DNA of 64,000 nucleotides from Diphasiastrum complanatum. Its lineage: Eukaryota > Streptophyta > Lycopodiopsida > Lycopodiales > Lycopodiaceae. Location of the stretch: contig CM055097.1 in assembly GCA_029204225.1 (NCBI GenBank), positions 41,520,028 to 41,584,027 on the forward strand, given 5' to 3'. Shown here piece by piece: positions 33,690 to 44,019 of the stretch. The notes under the pieces were generated by a model. It was not told the origin of the DNA. It saw only the letters and a program-made list of their open reading frames with translations, and did not search any database. The translations under genes were made by a program, and so were the position numbers. Every line of letters starts with the position of its first letter. The stretch's first letter is position 1.

Positions 33690-35150
33690 TTACAATTTGA
33701 TGTTGAATGCTTCTTCATGAAGTCATAAAATGAGTCTTCATTAAAAATGACATCTCTACTTATGAATGCAATGTTGTTGATTGGATCATAGACTTTATAA
33801 GCCTTGTAATCAGCTGGATATCAAATGAATGTGAAGTTAGTGATAGTTTCATCGAGTTTTTTCCTCACTTGTGAGGCATTTGAGCATAGCAAATGCAACC
33901 AATAGTTGAGAGAGAATTTAGATTTGGTTTTTGCCTTGTCCATGCTTCGTGTGGAGTCTTGTTGTGGATTGCTTTGGTGCTTGACTAATTTTGTAGATGA
34001 AGGGATGCGGCTATAACTTCTACCATATATTTTTTTGACAATTTTGCCAAATTCAGCATGGATCTGATTGCCTCCATGAAAATTCAATTCTTTTTTTTTA
34101 ACTATGCCATTCTGTTGTGGTGAATAGCTAGTTGTAAGTTGATGAGAGATGCCATTGGCTACATGAAATTCAATAGAAATGAACTCTAGTCCATCAAATT
34201 CGAAGTGCTTTTATCTTCTTGCCACTTTGAACTTTGACCTTTGCTTTGTATTCTTTGAAGTGATTGAATGTTTTTTATTTGTTCTTTAAGAACATGACAA
34301 AAGTCCATTTAAAAACATTTTAAGTAGATGTAATGAAGTAACAAATTACTCCTAATGATAGCGTTTGCATGGAGCCACACAAATTAGAGTCTACAAGATC
34401 TAATATGCCTTTGTTTTTTTATTGAATGAAAGTTAGAAAATTTTCTTATAACATGTTCGCCAAATATGCAAGATTTACAAAAGAATTTGCTAAATGAAGA
34501 GATATAAAGTTTCAAGCTATTCACCAAGTTGTTGTGATACATAGAAATAATAGACTTTCTATTCAAATGAACAAGATGGTTGTGGCACAATGTGCTTTTT
34601 TATTTTGAGAAGTAGTCTTCTCTTTTGATGTTAAAGCATAATCATGATAGTACGTACAAGTAACCATGCCTTACTCCTTTTGCGAGAACATCTGATTCAA
34701 TTGAGCTTAATATTGTATTCTTGATCAACAATCTTGCTAATAGATAATAAATTCTTTGAGTCCAAGTAGATAGAGATCTTCATAAATATTTTTTGAAGTT
34801 CCATTTTAAAAGTCGAGTTTAACAATGCCTTGCCCTTTGACTTGATATCGTTTTTCTTGTTATGTATCAAAGTGCTCAATGTGATGAACCAATCTCGTCT
34901 TGAAGTCGTGCTTAGATGCACTAGAGTCTAGGTACCACCAATGTGTGTCAAGTACTTTTGTTGAATCCACCATAAATAGCTTTTGAGGTTTCTATTCTTG
35001 TTGACTATTTCAAGTTTCAACAGTATTATTTTGATGTTATTTTCACTCATTGTGAGTCTTGATCTTGTAATCTTTAATGTTGTGGTTAATCCTTTTGTAA
35101 TATTTACAAACCAAGATAGTTTTTCAATGACTTAATTTTGCATTACAGAT
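33690..35150 (-). pseudogene. Copia J gag-end/protease/integrase remnant
   Basis: Minus strand, several frames. A degenerate zinc knuckle lies near 35060-35110 (Cys changed to Tyr). The protease neighbourhood lies around 34900. LLSISKIVDQ is at about 34730 and the GAG-pre-integrase block HNHLVHLNRKSIISM is at 34590-34510, ending CKSCIFGEH. Degraded integrase follows, to the C-terminal YKAYKVYDPINN-like block near 33800-33730. No RT or RNase H is attached. Many stops make it a dead fragment. The left end abuts the LTR-B relative at 33630, so that junction is chimeric. Confidence 0.75.
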
Positions 35151-35515
35151 GAACATCGAACTCCACTGGAGTGTCAAAAGACGAGATAGAATGTAGTAGA
35201 TCAAACTTCCCACCCAAACCCTAGATCAATACAAATCTAGACCCCTGAACAACATGGAGACAGGCAAAGTCGATCAATAGAAGCACTTCCCAATTCAACA
35301 ACATAACGTCAAGCTATCTCAGGTCTCTATCTTTGAAACTTGTTTGAATGGCCTTGTACTACACTCAAAGAACTGAGAACTAATAAAACTCTTCTTTGAT
35401 TTACCTTCTAGTTCCCAAGAGTCATCATCATAATGTCCTTTCTAATAAACCAGATGCTCAATAACCTCTCAATTTTCTATTCGTTTGGTTCTCATATCAA
35501 GTATCCTCTTGGGTT
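35151..35515. other. No gene recognised
   Basis: Short stretch between the Copia J and Gypsy fragments with no motif recognised. Confidence 0.4.
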
Positions 35516-35830
35516 CTAATAAAATTCTTTTATTAAGTTTTTGAACAAATCTAGACCTTTACCAAAACCAAGGTGATCTTCATGCAACTTCATCTTCAAA
35601 TGACTAACATGAAATACGTGATGAGCCTTGATGTCATCTGGTAAATCTAGATAACAAGCTAAAGATTCAATCTTCCAAGATTTTATTTGGTCCCCTATGA
35701 TGAGCAAACAATCTATAATGCTTGTCGCAATGCATTACTTTAGAGTCTTTTGGAATTCTAAGATAAACCTAATCTCCAATTTGAAACTCCCAAGGCAAAT
35801 TCGTGAAAATTTGAGCCTGATCCAAGGCAC
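35516..35830 (-). pseudogene. Gypsy integrase C-terminal scrap
   Basis: The minus-strand translation has a QIGD-VYLRIPK-like piece near 35790-35830 and HHVFHVSHLKMKLHED at about 35630-35580. This is the block that joins the integrase to the chromodomain in plant Gypsy elements. No chromodomain follows. Broken and isolated. Confidence 0.7.
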
Positions 35831-36494
35831 TTACAATTCCAAAAATGCATAGCCCTCACGGATGGAATCATTTACAAAATCTTGAAAATTATGTTTTAAG
35901 TTTTTTCCAGATTTTCTTGGGGTGTTTGTTGATTCACGGGTGAGGATATTATGGGTACTCTTCTCGTCCCATCACAAGGAGCCACTATATTTTAACCATG
36001 AGCCGTCAAACACCCACTATCTAGTCTGTATAAGGTTGACACTCCAAAACTCGACCAGATTCTAAAGCCATCATAATAAAGTTTGACAGTCAAAACGTTG
36101 GCACAAAGTCCATATGCTCGAGTTAATTGGCTAGATTTCAGATACATCATGCTAACGTTATATGGAAAGACATAAGCATGTGACTTTGCGCTCACAAACT
36201 TAGAAATAGAGTTTATATGCTCGAGTAATATACATTCCATACTCCAAAGCCAGTATGACAAGGTTCCCAGTACTGACTCGCTACAAAAATCTCTCAAGTG
36301 AATACCAAAACTATTCAACTTTGTGTAGAGAAGCTAAAAGATTATATCACATCTGATCTGGTTCAAGATATCTCATTATACGTGGGGTGTGAAGACATTA
36401 CAGATGCTAAAAAGAGGACAGTTCATTTGCTTATACAAGACTCCATGCTTGCAGACAAACTCCCAAGCATTTATCGTACACGCTACTCAGCTGG
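35831..36494. other. 3' flank of the KIWI gene, no other gene recognised
   Basis: No coding motif. The polyadenylation site of the minus-strand KIWI gene should lie here; I cannot place it. Confidence 0.4.
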
Positions 36495-37460
36495 TCATTC
36501 TAAACCGGAAATGGCTTCATCGACGTCCTCTGCATGATCTCTCAATACCTTCCACTGCATTTACCAAGAAACGGTTAAAGCACCTCCTAGTTAGCAACTA
36601 CTTAGGTGCTTCCGAGTAAATAAACTTTTCGTACATGAAACCACAGTTTTTTCTTGTTTTAATACTAAATACGACCTGCAAAGTTTTTGTGACTTTACCT
36701 GATCCAAAGTTAGTGATATCCCTGCAAAGGTTGGCGGTAAATTAGAACAGTCTTCAAATATATAAATTCATCTAGTTAACCAAATGGACACGTATGAGTC
36801 TAAAGAAGCCAACAATGTTATCTGCTAATGAGTAATCACCTTTCTTCGATGGTAGGGCTTGATCTCCCTTGTTGTAAAACTCCCTTATGTCGACAAACAC
36901 CTGTCCTTTCCATTTTCTCACACTTACCTTTCGATTCTTAGAAATCTGTGGAAAAATAGCAGAAAATCGGTGAAAATTCACACTGGCAAGCACTAAATGA
37001 TCTCTTAAGGCCAGATGAGAACATAATTTCGAACCACAATCAAAAAACACATTCTTAACACAACTAGGGGCCTATGGCTCAAGACGTTTCTTTCGTAAAA
37101 CGTAAAATTAACTTCATGAAATACTACTGTCGTTTCAAGAACCACAATCAAAAACACATTCTTAACAAAACTAGGGGCCTATCGCTCATAGACGTTTCTT
37201 TCGTAAAACGTAAAATTAACTTCATGAAATACTGCTGTCGTAAACAAAACAAACGTTCAATGCCTAGAGAAAAGCTGAAAGTCCCTCTGTCTTCTCTCTC
37301 AAAATCAAAGAACCAAGCTAACGAGTACTTCGCAGGCAACAATTCCATCCGTCGTCGAGTCTCCATGGGATGTCTTTTTGGACGGCCTCTGTGACTCCTC
37401 TTCTGAACCGTCGTCGTCGATAAACTCGTCTTCCCCTGATTTGCGCTTTGCCCTCGGCAT
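36495..37460 (-). CDS. KIWI: PC4/Sub1-family transcriptional coactivator (KIWI type), four exons
   Basis: Complement of exons 37329-37460, 36840-36945, 36699-36721 and 36495-36554: 106 residues plus TGA. Introns of 383, 118 and 144 bp are all GT-AG with matching phases. Arabidopsis KIWI is about the same length. The first 44 residues are a Lys/Arg start followed by an acidic, Ser-rich stretch (MPRAKRKSGEDEF). The rest is the PC4 single-stranded-DNA-binding domain: ISKNRKVSVRKWKG, VFVDIREFYNKGDQALPSKK, GISLTLDQ, WKVLRDHAEDVDEAI. It acts in the nucleus as a coactivator that binds ssDNA and contacts the transcription machinery. No damage is visible and all key blocks are intact. The tiny 23-nt third exon is unusual but its splice sites fit. 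Very confident of family; expression not shown. Confidence 0.93.
37033..37248. repeat. 108-bp tandem duplication in KIWI intron 1
   Basis: Two copies beginning ACCACAATCAAAA, both containing CTAGGGGCCTAT and CTTTCGTAAAACGTAAAATT. They are offset by exactly 108 bp with few mismatches, so the duplication is recent. Confidence 0.9.
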
Positions 37461-38559
37461 CTTCTGCACTTTCACAACAAACTTACAATCACATGCGAAT
37501 CTTCTCAACAACTAGTATCAAATTATTACATTAGAAAGTTTCTTAACTATTAGCATCAAAACATTACCAGAAAATAGCAAAAACAATTGTGCACCTAATT
37601 GCGAAGATAATGTGAACTTGAGGAAGCAAAAGCATGAAGAAAGAAACCTTACCAGGAGTTCGCCGCTACCGATGAAATTATGGCGCCACAATAAAAACAG
37701 ACGAGGGAAGCAAGAAGCGAGAGGATTGAAATTTGGGAAGATGGATCGTGATAATCGATAAGTTTTCAAGTTTTATGGACTTGGCAAGAGATAAACAAGA
37801 AGAGCGGGAATTCATCTTTAGTTTTTTTTGTTTCTTTTCTTTTTTTATAATTTTCTTTGCTTTTCTTTCTTTTTTTTTTTCCTTTTCTTTTCTTTTCTTT
37901 TATTATTATTATTTTTTTTTTTGGTTCTTGTTGTTGTGGACAGGTAGGTGTGTGTGACATGCCCAAGGGGACTTGTATAGCGAGTAAATCCGTTGGATTG
38001 GCTTAGAGGATGATGAACGGTGGAGATATCTAAATCCACCATCGAATTTTCATATAACTCATTTGCACTTCATTTGAAGGGGTCCGAAGGGCAAAGGGCT
38101 CTTCAACTTCATTAAAATTCTTCAACGTGAAAGAGACCCTGAAAATCAGTTTTATTTGAAAATTGGTTCTTTTTCATAGTGACGAAATAGTATAATTTTT
38201 TGGGTGGCCCATAAATTTTGGCCTATTACTTCGTTTAAGGCCGTCCAAAAGCAAAAATACTCCAAGGGCAGAAAAGGATTGTACCCTACAAGTACAACTT
38301 CCTCTGGATGGAGAATGTGTCGTGTCGCTAGGAGAAATCCATTCCGAGCGCTACTTGGATTGTTTAAAGGCAAGGAAGGTAGTGACAAGGTGTAGGAAGA
38401 ATTTTTGCAATTTGGAGAGAATTTGGCGACTTGTGCCAAATTTAGTGGAAGGGGCAGCAAAAGTGGTTAGACTTTTAACTTGACCAAAAAATGTTACAAA
38501 CGCCTTCAACCTAGCTCATTGGTCTTCTAAGAGGTGCTAAAGGGCAATCCTTTGACGTC
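37461..38559. other. KIWI upstream region and spacer
   Basis: The first few hundred bases should hold the KIWI 5' UTR and promoter. A T-rich tract (about 37818-37930) on the plus strand is A-rich in gene sense. No other gene or element recognised. Confidence 0.45.
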
Positions 38560-39055
38560 ATGACTAGCTTGCATGATTCTGTGCTTGGGGAGGCGAGCAA
38601 ATTGGATGGGGTGTCCAATTATAGCATATGGCGATTCGAAATGACGAGCATCTTGATGGAAAATGAGCTTTGGAACGTGGTCACAGGGGCGGACTTGAGG
38701 CCCAATACAACTCTTGCAGATATGAGGGCATTCGACAAGAAGTCCCAAAAGGCACTTTCATTGATTAACTTTTATGTGAAAGACCATGTCATTACTCACA
38801 TTAGTGAGGCTACTATGCCAAGGCAAGCATGAGCGCCCAAGGCAAGCATGAGATGCGCTTCATACTCAATTTTAGACAGTGAATTCATCACAGATGATGT
38901 ATTTGAAGACTAAGCTGAATACCATCCGCGTGGAAGAAAATGAGACCATAAGCTCATTTTTTACAAAGATCAAGAAACTCGAAGACTAGCTTAACGCAAT
39001 TGGCGAGCAATTGTGTGATGTGGAGCTAGTTCATAATGCCTTGAGTGACCTTATC
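38560..39055 (+). pseudogene. Copia gag fragment Z
   Basis: 38560-38832 encodes KLDGVSNYSIWRFEM and NELWNVVTG, the usual gag N-terminus. A second frame (about 38890-39055) carries MMYLKTKLNTIRVEENETI and FFTKIKKLED, the following gag helices, with one TAG. The part between them is disturbed. No zinc knuckle or pol follows, because a CACTA end and another LTR begin. Confidence 0.75.
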
Positions 39056-39235
39056 GATGTGGGCGTCGAAAAATGCGTCGATATAAGGTCGTCGGATTCC
39101 GACGGATTTTAAATGCGATGGATTCCGACGATCTTATAGCGACACATTTTTCGACGCCCGCATCGATTCAAAAAAAAATTAAAACGCTATTTCACGTTGG
39201 AAATCCCATCGGAAATCGCGGCAATTTTTGTAGTG
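39056..39235. mobile_element. CACTA transposon terminal fragment
   Basis: The right end TTTTTGTAGTG (39225-39235) is, on the minus strand, CACTACAAAAA, the hallmark terminus of CACTA (En/Spm) elements. Inside it lies a fold-back of subterminal repeats. GGGCGTCGAAAAATG (39061-39075) pairs with CATTTTTCGACGCCC, and GTCGGATTCCGACGG with GATTCCGACGATC. The 3-bp ATG at 39236-39238 fits a target duplication, but the opposite terminus is not found, so only one end is preserved. Confidence 0.7.
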
Positions 39236-39545
39236 ATGGTTCTCTTGGGTTCTACTATCCATTGGTGCACTATCTTGGTGATTGCTTGCAATTCTATGTG
39301 TAGAATGATCTATATTTGTTATTTTTGGATCCACACGTGTGAAATAAATTAGCTTTCTGGTTTTGTACGGACAACAACAGTAACTTTTTATTTCATTCAA
39401 GTTTGATCAAGTTCTATTAGTGTTTGCATGTCATTTTGTGTGTAGATGCTGATTTTTCTACATTGGTGAGATTGGTAGTGTATTTCTCTTTCTAACCAAA
39501 GATCATTCAAGTAGATTGGATCTTAAGGATTTGAAATCTTTCACA

Positions 39546-39557
39546 TGGTATTAGAGC
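39546..39557 (+). promoter_or_regulatory. Element X primer binding site
   Basis: TGGTATTAGAGC, one mismatch from the tRNA-Met primer consensus, directly after the LTR end TTTCACA. Confidence 0.8.
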
Positions 39558-39573
39558 TTGTGTTTTAGGTTAT

Positions 39574-40585
39574 TGAAGAAACAAAGTGTTTCTGATTACA
39601 AAGCCTTGCTAGCTTTCAGCCCTTCACCTGACGAAGATGTTCGCGAACTCAAACATCTAGAGACACGAAACACGAAACACGAAGAGTTTCGCGAACACGA
39701 AAGTCAATGAAGACGAAGACAAATGGTTCACGAACACGAATGGTTCGTGAACACGAAGGATCCACAAACGAGATTCCTTTGCGGTCCATCAAGAGAGAAA
39801 GGCAGACAAGGTAAACGAAACCAACGGTGGAAACGAAACCCGTTCTGTCCTCACGCTCCAAGGAGTACCACCAGAGATCACGCAAGTACCCAGAAGTACA
39901 GAGATTTGACCTGATGGCATGACGCCAGTAGATACTTCCTAGGTCATGGCTAATCTGCCACTCTTGTAATTCTCTGATTAGTTGTAGATGTATAATCACT
40001 CTAATCTTAGGTTTACATAGAGAGACCATACTTACTGGATAATACTTGACATATATCAGAACAAGATACACCGAGTGTAACTAAGAGAAGAGACACTGAA
40101 GAAGTCTGATGCTAGTAAGAAATCAAGATGAACACAGACAGAAGCTCCGTCTGCATGCGAGAAGATAATTCTGTCTAGGACCAGATGATCCAATTGTCCG
40201 CTAGTGAAGCGAGACTACTACTCGTGAGAGAACCGTGCTTCTCTCACGCCAACGCACTGCATGGATTCGCATGCAATGCCCTGAAGAAATCAGTGAAAAT
40301 CAATATAGATTATTTTCTAGTTGTGTCTGATCTTGGATGTTGAATGATTATGCTGTTTATTTCATATGTCTGAGATTTCTTGTTCCCTTTGAATTTCGCA
40401 CCTTGGTTGAAATTAAGTCGAATGATGTATTAATTTTATGAACGTAGATCAGTAGTAACTGACTACTCTCTGGAGGATTGTAGGAGTGTTTTAGCTGGCA
40501 GTGCCCAGCGAACGCATCTGAACTCCATCCGAATAAAAAAGAGAGTCGCGACTATTTCGTGAATTTTCTCCCCTAGATTCATTAC
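39574..40585 (+). repeat. Copia B 5' LTR
   Basis: About 1.01 kb, starting TGAAGAAACAAAGTG and ending before the first primer site at 40586. Two TTCGCGAA palindromes lie at 39640-39647 and 39688-39695. Relatives lie at 43920-44019 (3' LTR start), 60447-61483 and 33138-33630. Confidence 0.85.
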
Positions 40586-40660
40586 TGGTATCAGAGCATC
40601 TCACGATTCTCATCAGTGGTATCTGAGCATCTCACGATTCTCATCAGTGGTATCAGAGCC
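40586..40660 (+). promoter_or_regulatory. Triplicated primer binding site of Copia B
   Basis: TGGTATCAGAGC at 40586, a one-base variant TGGTATCTGAGC at 40617 and TGGTATCAGAGCC at 40648, with an exact 31-bp period. The intervening ATCTCACGATTCTCATCAG is repeated. Confidence 0.92.
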
Positions 40661-40755
40661 ACCCTACCATATTATGACACAGCCAAGAAGCTAGCAGATC
40701 CAGGAGGCCAAGCATTCAGACAATCAACCATCAACAAGAAAACTGACTTCAAGAA

Positions 40756-42207
40756 GCAATGGCTTCAATCAGCAGCATGCTGAGCAAGATCTGCACTATA
40801 CTTAATTCTTCAGGATCTAACTTTGTAGCCTGAAAAGTTAAGACATATTTGATACTCAAGGGCGAAGGACTCTTCCCCTAGGTGGATAGCACAGAAGAAA
40901 TGCCTACGACAACAGACAAGGAGCTATGCGAATGGAGGGAGAAAAACGACAAGGTAGTAGCCTTGCTATCATCTTCCATCGAAGATGACCTTACACTTGA
41001 CCTGGCTACACTCTCCAAAGCTAAGGAGATGTGGGATGCACTGCTCACAAGATTTCAGACGAAATCAAGAAGTCAGGGTCATGCAAACATGGATTGCCGC
41101 CAGAACCCAAGAAACAAATCAGCACAGAACAAACAGGAGAACAATAATAGTTCTTCCTATGTCAAGGAGCCCGAGAGCTCGAAGATGGGCGAAGAAAGAA
41201 CGAACAAAAATTGTTCGATCGCCTACATATGTAAAGATGTGTGTGCAACATCGATGTCTGACACACACGAGGTGATCCTAGATTCAGGAGCCACCTCGCA
41301 CTTCGTGAAATCAAGACGAATCATGTCTGATTTCAGAAGTGCAGATCTCTCAAGATTCATAGTTTTTAGAGATGGATCTAGACATCAAGTGAACGGTATT
41401 GGTTCACTCTGGCTCAACACCAATGGCAGAGACAGACAACTCGAAGACATTCTGTTCGTGCCAACTCTGCAGCAAGACTTGCTCTCTGTCGCAAGAATAG
41501 CAGATGCAGGGATGCGTGTGACATTTTCTAACGAAGCATGCAACGTGATTGATGCCAGCACCAACACTCTCATTGCTCAAGGCAGAAGGAAGGGCAACCT
41601 ATATCATCTAAAGGTGCGCCTACCTGAAGATCAAATGCATCAGACCCATGACGACTCGCCAGACACTCTATGGCACAGAAGACTCTACCACATGAACTCA
41701 ATGGCACTCTACCAGGCAAGTCATCGTGGAGCAATAACAGGGGTCAGCATCTCGCATGCAACCAGTTCAACCACCTGTGATGCATGTTTGAAAGGAAAGA
41801 TGTCACGCACACCATTCGTCAAAGACTCCTACAGAATGACAAAGATTCTGGAGCTGGTGCACTCTAACATCTGCGGTCCATTCAACGTGATCTCAGTAGG
41901 AGGTTCAAAATATTATATAGCTTTCATTGATTATTATAGCAAGTTTGCCAGAGTGTATTTTATTCAGAATAAATCTGAAGCACTTGATAAATTCACAGAA
42001 TATGTGAATTGGACTGAGAGATGCACATGCAGCAAGGTGAAGCAGATCAGAACAGATCAAGGTGGCGAATATATCTCGAATCGCTTCACTGACTTCTGCA
42101 ATGATTGTGGCATCATGCACAGAACAACTGCATCCTACACACCGCGACACAATGGTGTTGCTGAACAAAAGAACGGGACCCTGATGGAAGTTTTGGCCTC
42201 TTATTGA
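40756..42207 (+). pseudogene. Copia B gag-protease-integrase remnant
   Basis: Gag begins MASISSMLSKICT at about 40759, with in-frame stops at about 40831 and 40879. It is open from 40882. An internal deletion joins LLTRFQTKSR to a partial zinc knuckle, GHANMDC. The protease is intact in its motif, VILDSGATSHFV. The GAG-pre-integrase block is LWHRRLYHMNS. The integrase core has HSNICGPF, where the first catalytic Asp is Asn, then RTDQGGEY and NGVAEQKN. The frame ends after TLMEV at 42207, where sequence of element Y begins. RT and most of RNase H are missing. Confidence 0.88.
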
Positions 42208-43719
42208 CAATTTACCAAAATATGACTAAACTACACTAAACTAGTTGAAATCTCTCACACTCCCTCTTCAACTAGTTTTGGCATAGTTTTGACAATAGAA
42301 CTTTGATCCAACTTTAGAATGATCTCCATCTTGAGTATAGATTTCCTTTCTAAGGTTCTAAAGTATCTTTCATAATTGATATAGAGAATAGTGTCCAAAT
42401 TGGATGCTTCACTATCTCTTACATCAATTTTACACATCAAAATATAACTAGAACATGAACAACCAAATAGGATGTGAATGAAATGATTCCTCCATGTTTC
42501 AAAGTTTGAACTCTCTGAAAAATTACAGCAACCAAACAATAAATGTGAGTGATGACCATTTGCTTGCTTGTCTCCTCCAAGTTTGTCCTTTCTTGATATG
42601 TCTCCACCATAAAACTCCATGAATGAGCCTCCATCTCCATCTTGCCACAAGAAACCATCAAACCTTGGAAATCCATGAGTAGGTGAGTACATTAATGATG
42701 CAAATCCAGCACCACGTGACTCCATAAACCAAATAGGTTTCACTAGTCCATCTTCAAGATCTACTTGACACAAGAAAATGACCACAAATTCACCAAAAAT
42801 TGACAATCTCCAAGTATTGGCATCAAGTAACTCAACACTTGAGAACTTGATCATGCATGAGTGATATAATGAACCTCCAATAGCTTCATTTCCATCAATA
42901 AAACCAGCCAAGAATGCTAGTACAACTCCAACAATAAGATATTGCAAGACAATGTAGCTAGTTTGTCCATATCTTGACAATTTGCACACATCCACATGAA
43001 ATAGCTCAAACATGAGATAGAACAAGTAAAGTAAAATTGAACAACACTTCCTTGCTGCTCCTTTGACCTTACTTGAGTCTTTAATAAGTTGCAAAAACAG
43101 ATCCATAACATCTTTGCCAAATACCTCTCCTTTGATGCTCTTGACTAGCTCCAAATTGCCAAGTTCCTTTTTGCCTTGTTGAAGCCCTTTGAGACCAACC
43201 TCTTGATCTTCCTCTTGACCATCAAAGTCATTGAACAAACTTTGTTTTCCATATCCATTACTTGCTTTTCCAGTATGACAACCATGAGAACCAATATCCA
43301 CTTGCATAGCATCATCTATACAAGAAAATTCTCCAAAACATGTGAGTAAAGCAAATTGCCCCTTTCTAAGATTGATACACACTCAAATGAAGTTCAGTAA
43401 CCTCACAAACTAGAGATCCAATCGAAATTAGGGTTTTGACAAAATCACAAAAAATTGAGTATCTCAAATTCTACATGGAATTTCTTGAAACTTGATATAT
43501 CTTCTTGCAGCCTCCAATGAGACCTTCCTAATGCACCAAAAATCATCTAATTTCAGTAAGCCAAGTGTGAAATCGGAATTGATCAAGTATATAACCCTAT
43601 ATTGAGTTTTGACCTACAAAAGATCCAATCTACATATGCAAAAATGCTGATTTTTGAGTAGAAATCAATCTAGACCAAAATATGACTAAACTAGACTAAA
43701 CTAGTTGAAATCTCTCACA
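42208..43719 (-). mobile_element. Small element Y with 46-bp terminal direct repeats
   Basis: Two 46-bp copies (42214-42259 and 43674-43719, one mismatch) bound a 1.4-kb interior. In minus sense each starts TGTGAGAGATTTCAACTAG, resembling the start of the element X LTR (TGTGAAAGATTCAACTAG). A purine-rich GAAGAGGGAG precedes the left copy in that sense, like a polypurine tract. No primer site is seen. Y lies between the integrase and RNase H of Copia B, with that part of B deleted and only a GTT overlap, no clean target duplication. Confidence 0.7.
42255..43382 (-). CDS. Unknown 375-codon ORF of element Y
   Basis: Open frame of 375 codons from MCINLRKGQFALL, unusually long for this AT-rich, stop-ridden region. 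The N-terminal part is charged. Two hydrophobic stretches, around residues 112-127 (ILLYLFYLMFELF) and 146-162 (VLQYLIVGVVLAFLAGF), could be membrane segments. The C-terminal third (from about residue 280) is related to sequence in element X at 44313-44600. The end, KLVEEGV, runs into the terminal repeat, with the stop inside it. No CX2C knuckle, protease or polymerase motif. It may code for a protein or only be an open non-coding interior; in X the equivalent region is open in a different frame. Confidence 0.35.
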   Translation of the reverse strand: MCINLRKGQFALLTCFGEFSCIDDAMQVDIGSHGCHTGKASNGYGKQSLFNDFDGQEEDQEVGLKGLQQGKKELGNLELVKSIKGEVFGKDVMDLFLQLIKDSSKVKGAARKCCSILLYLFYLMFELFHVDVCKLSRYGQTSYIVLQYLIVGVVLAFLAGFIDGNEAIGGSLYHSCMIKFSSVELLDANTWRLSIFGEFVVIFLCQVDLEDGLVKPIWFMESRGAGFASLMYSPTHGFPRFDGFLWQDGDGGSFMEFYGGDISRKDKLGGDKQANGHHSHLLFGCCNFSESSNFETWRNHFIHILFGCSCSSYILMCKIDVRDSEASNLDTILYINYERYFRTLERKSILKMEIILKLDQSSIVKTMPKLVEEGV

Positions 43720-43721
43720 GT

Positions 43722-43919
43722 TCCACTCAAGAACGAAGAACATTGCAATCAAGTATCACTTGATCAGGGATCTGATTGAAAGGAAGATGATGCAGACCAC
43801 CTTCATAGGAACGAAAGATATGGTTGCTGACATCTTCACTAAAGCTCTAGACAAAGGGTTCTTTGAGAGGCAGAGGAGCAGTCTCGGGATCATAAAGCTA
43901 CCATGCTTTGAGAGGGAGC
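43722..43919 (+). pseudogene. Copia B RNase H C-terminal end
   Basis: FHSRTKNIAIKYHLIRD, then VADIFTKALDKGFFERQR, the typical end of Copia pol. The purine-rich GAGAGGGAGC precedes the 3' LTR at 43920. Confidence 0.85.
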
Positions 43920-44019
43920 TGAAGAAACAAAGTGTTTTTGATTACAAAGCCTTGCTAGCTTTCATCCCTTCACTTGACGAAGATGTTCATGAACTCGAAC
44001 ATCTGGAGACACAAAACAC
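43920..44019 (+). repeat. Copia B 3' LTR, truncated
   Basis: TGAAGAAACAAAGTG and about 100 bp match the start of 39574-40585, then similarity stops abruptly at about 44019 where element X gag sequence begins. Confidence 0.85.

Noticed and set aside
36298-36619. Plus-strand ORFs over the last KIWI exon
   Set aside because: Shadow frames; the minus strand has the conserved PC4 C-terminus with matching splice sites.
37733-37957. Phe-rich ORF with apparent membrane segments
   Set aside because: Translation of a T-rich tract upstream of KIWI.
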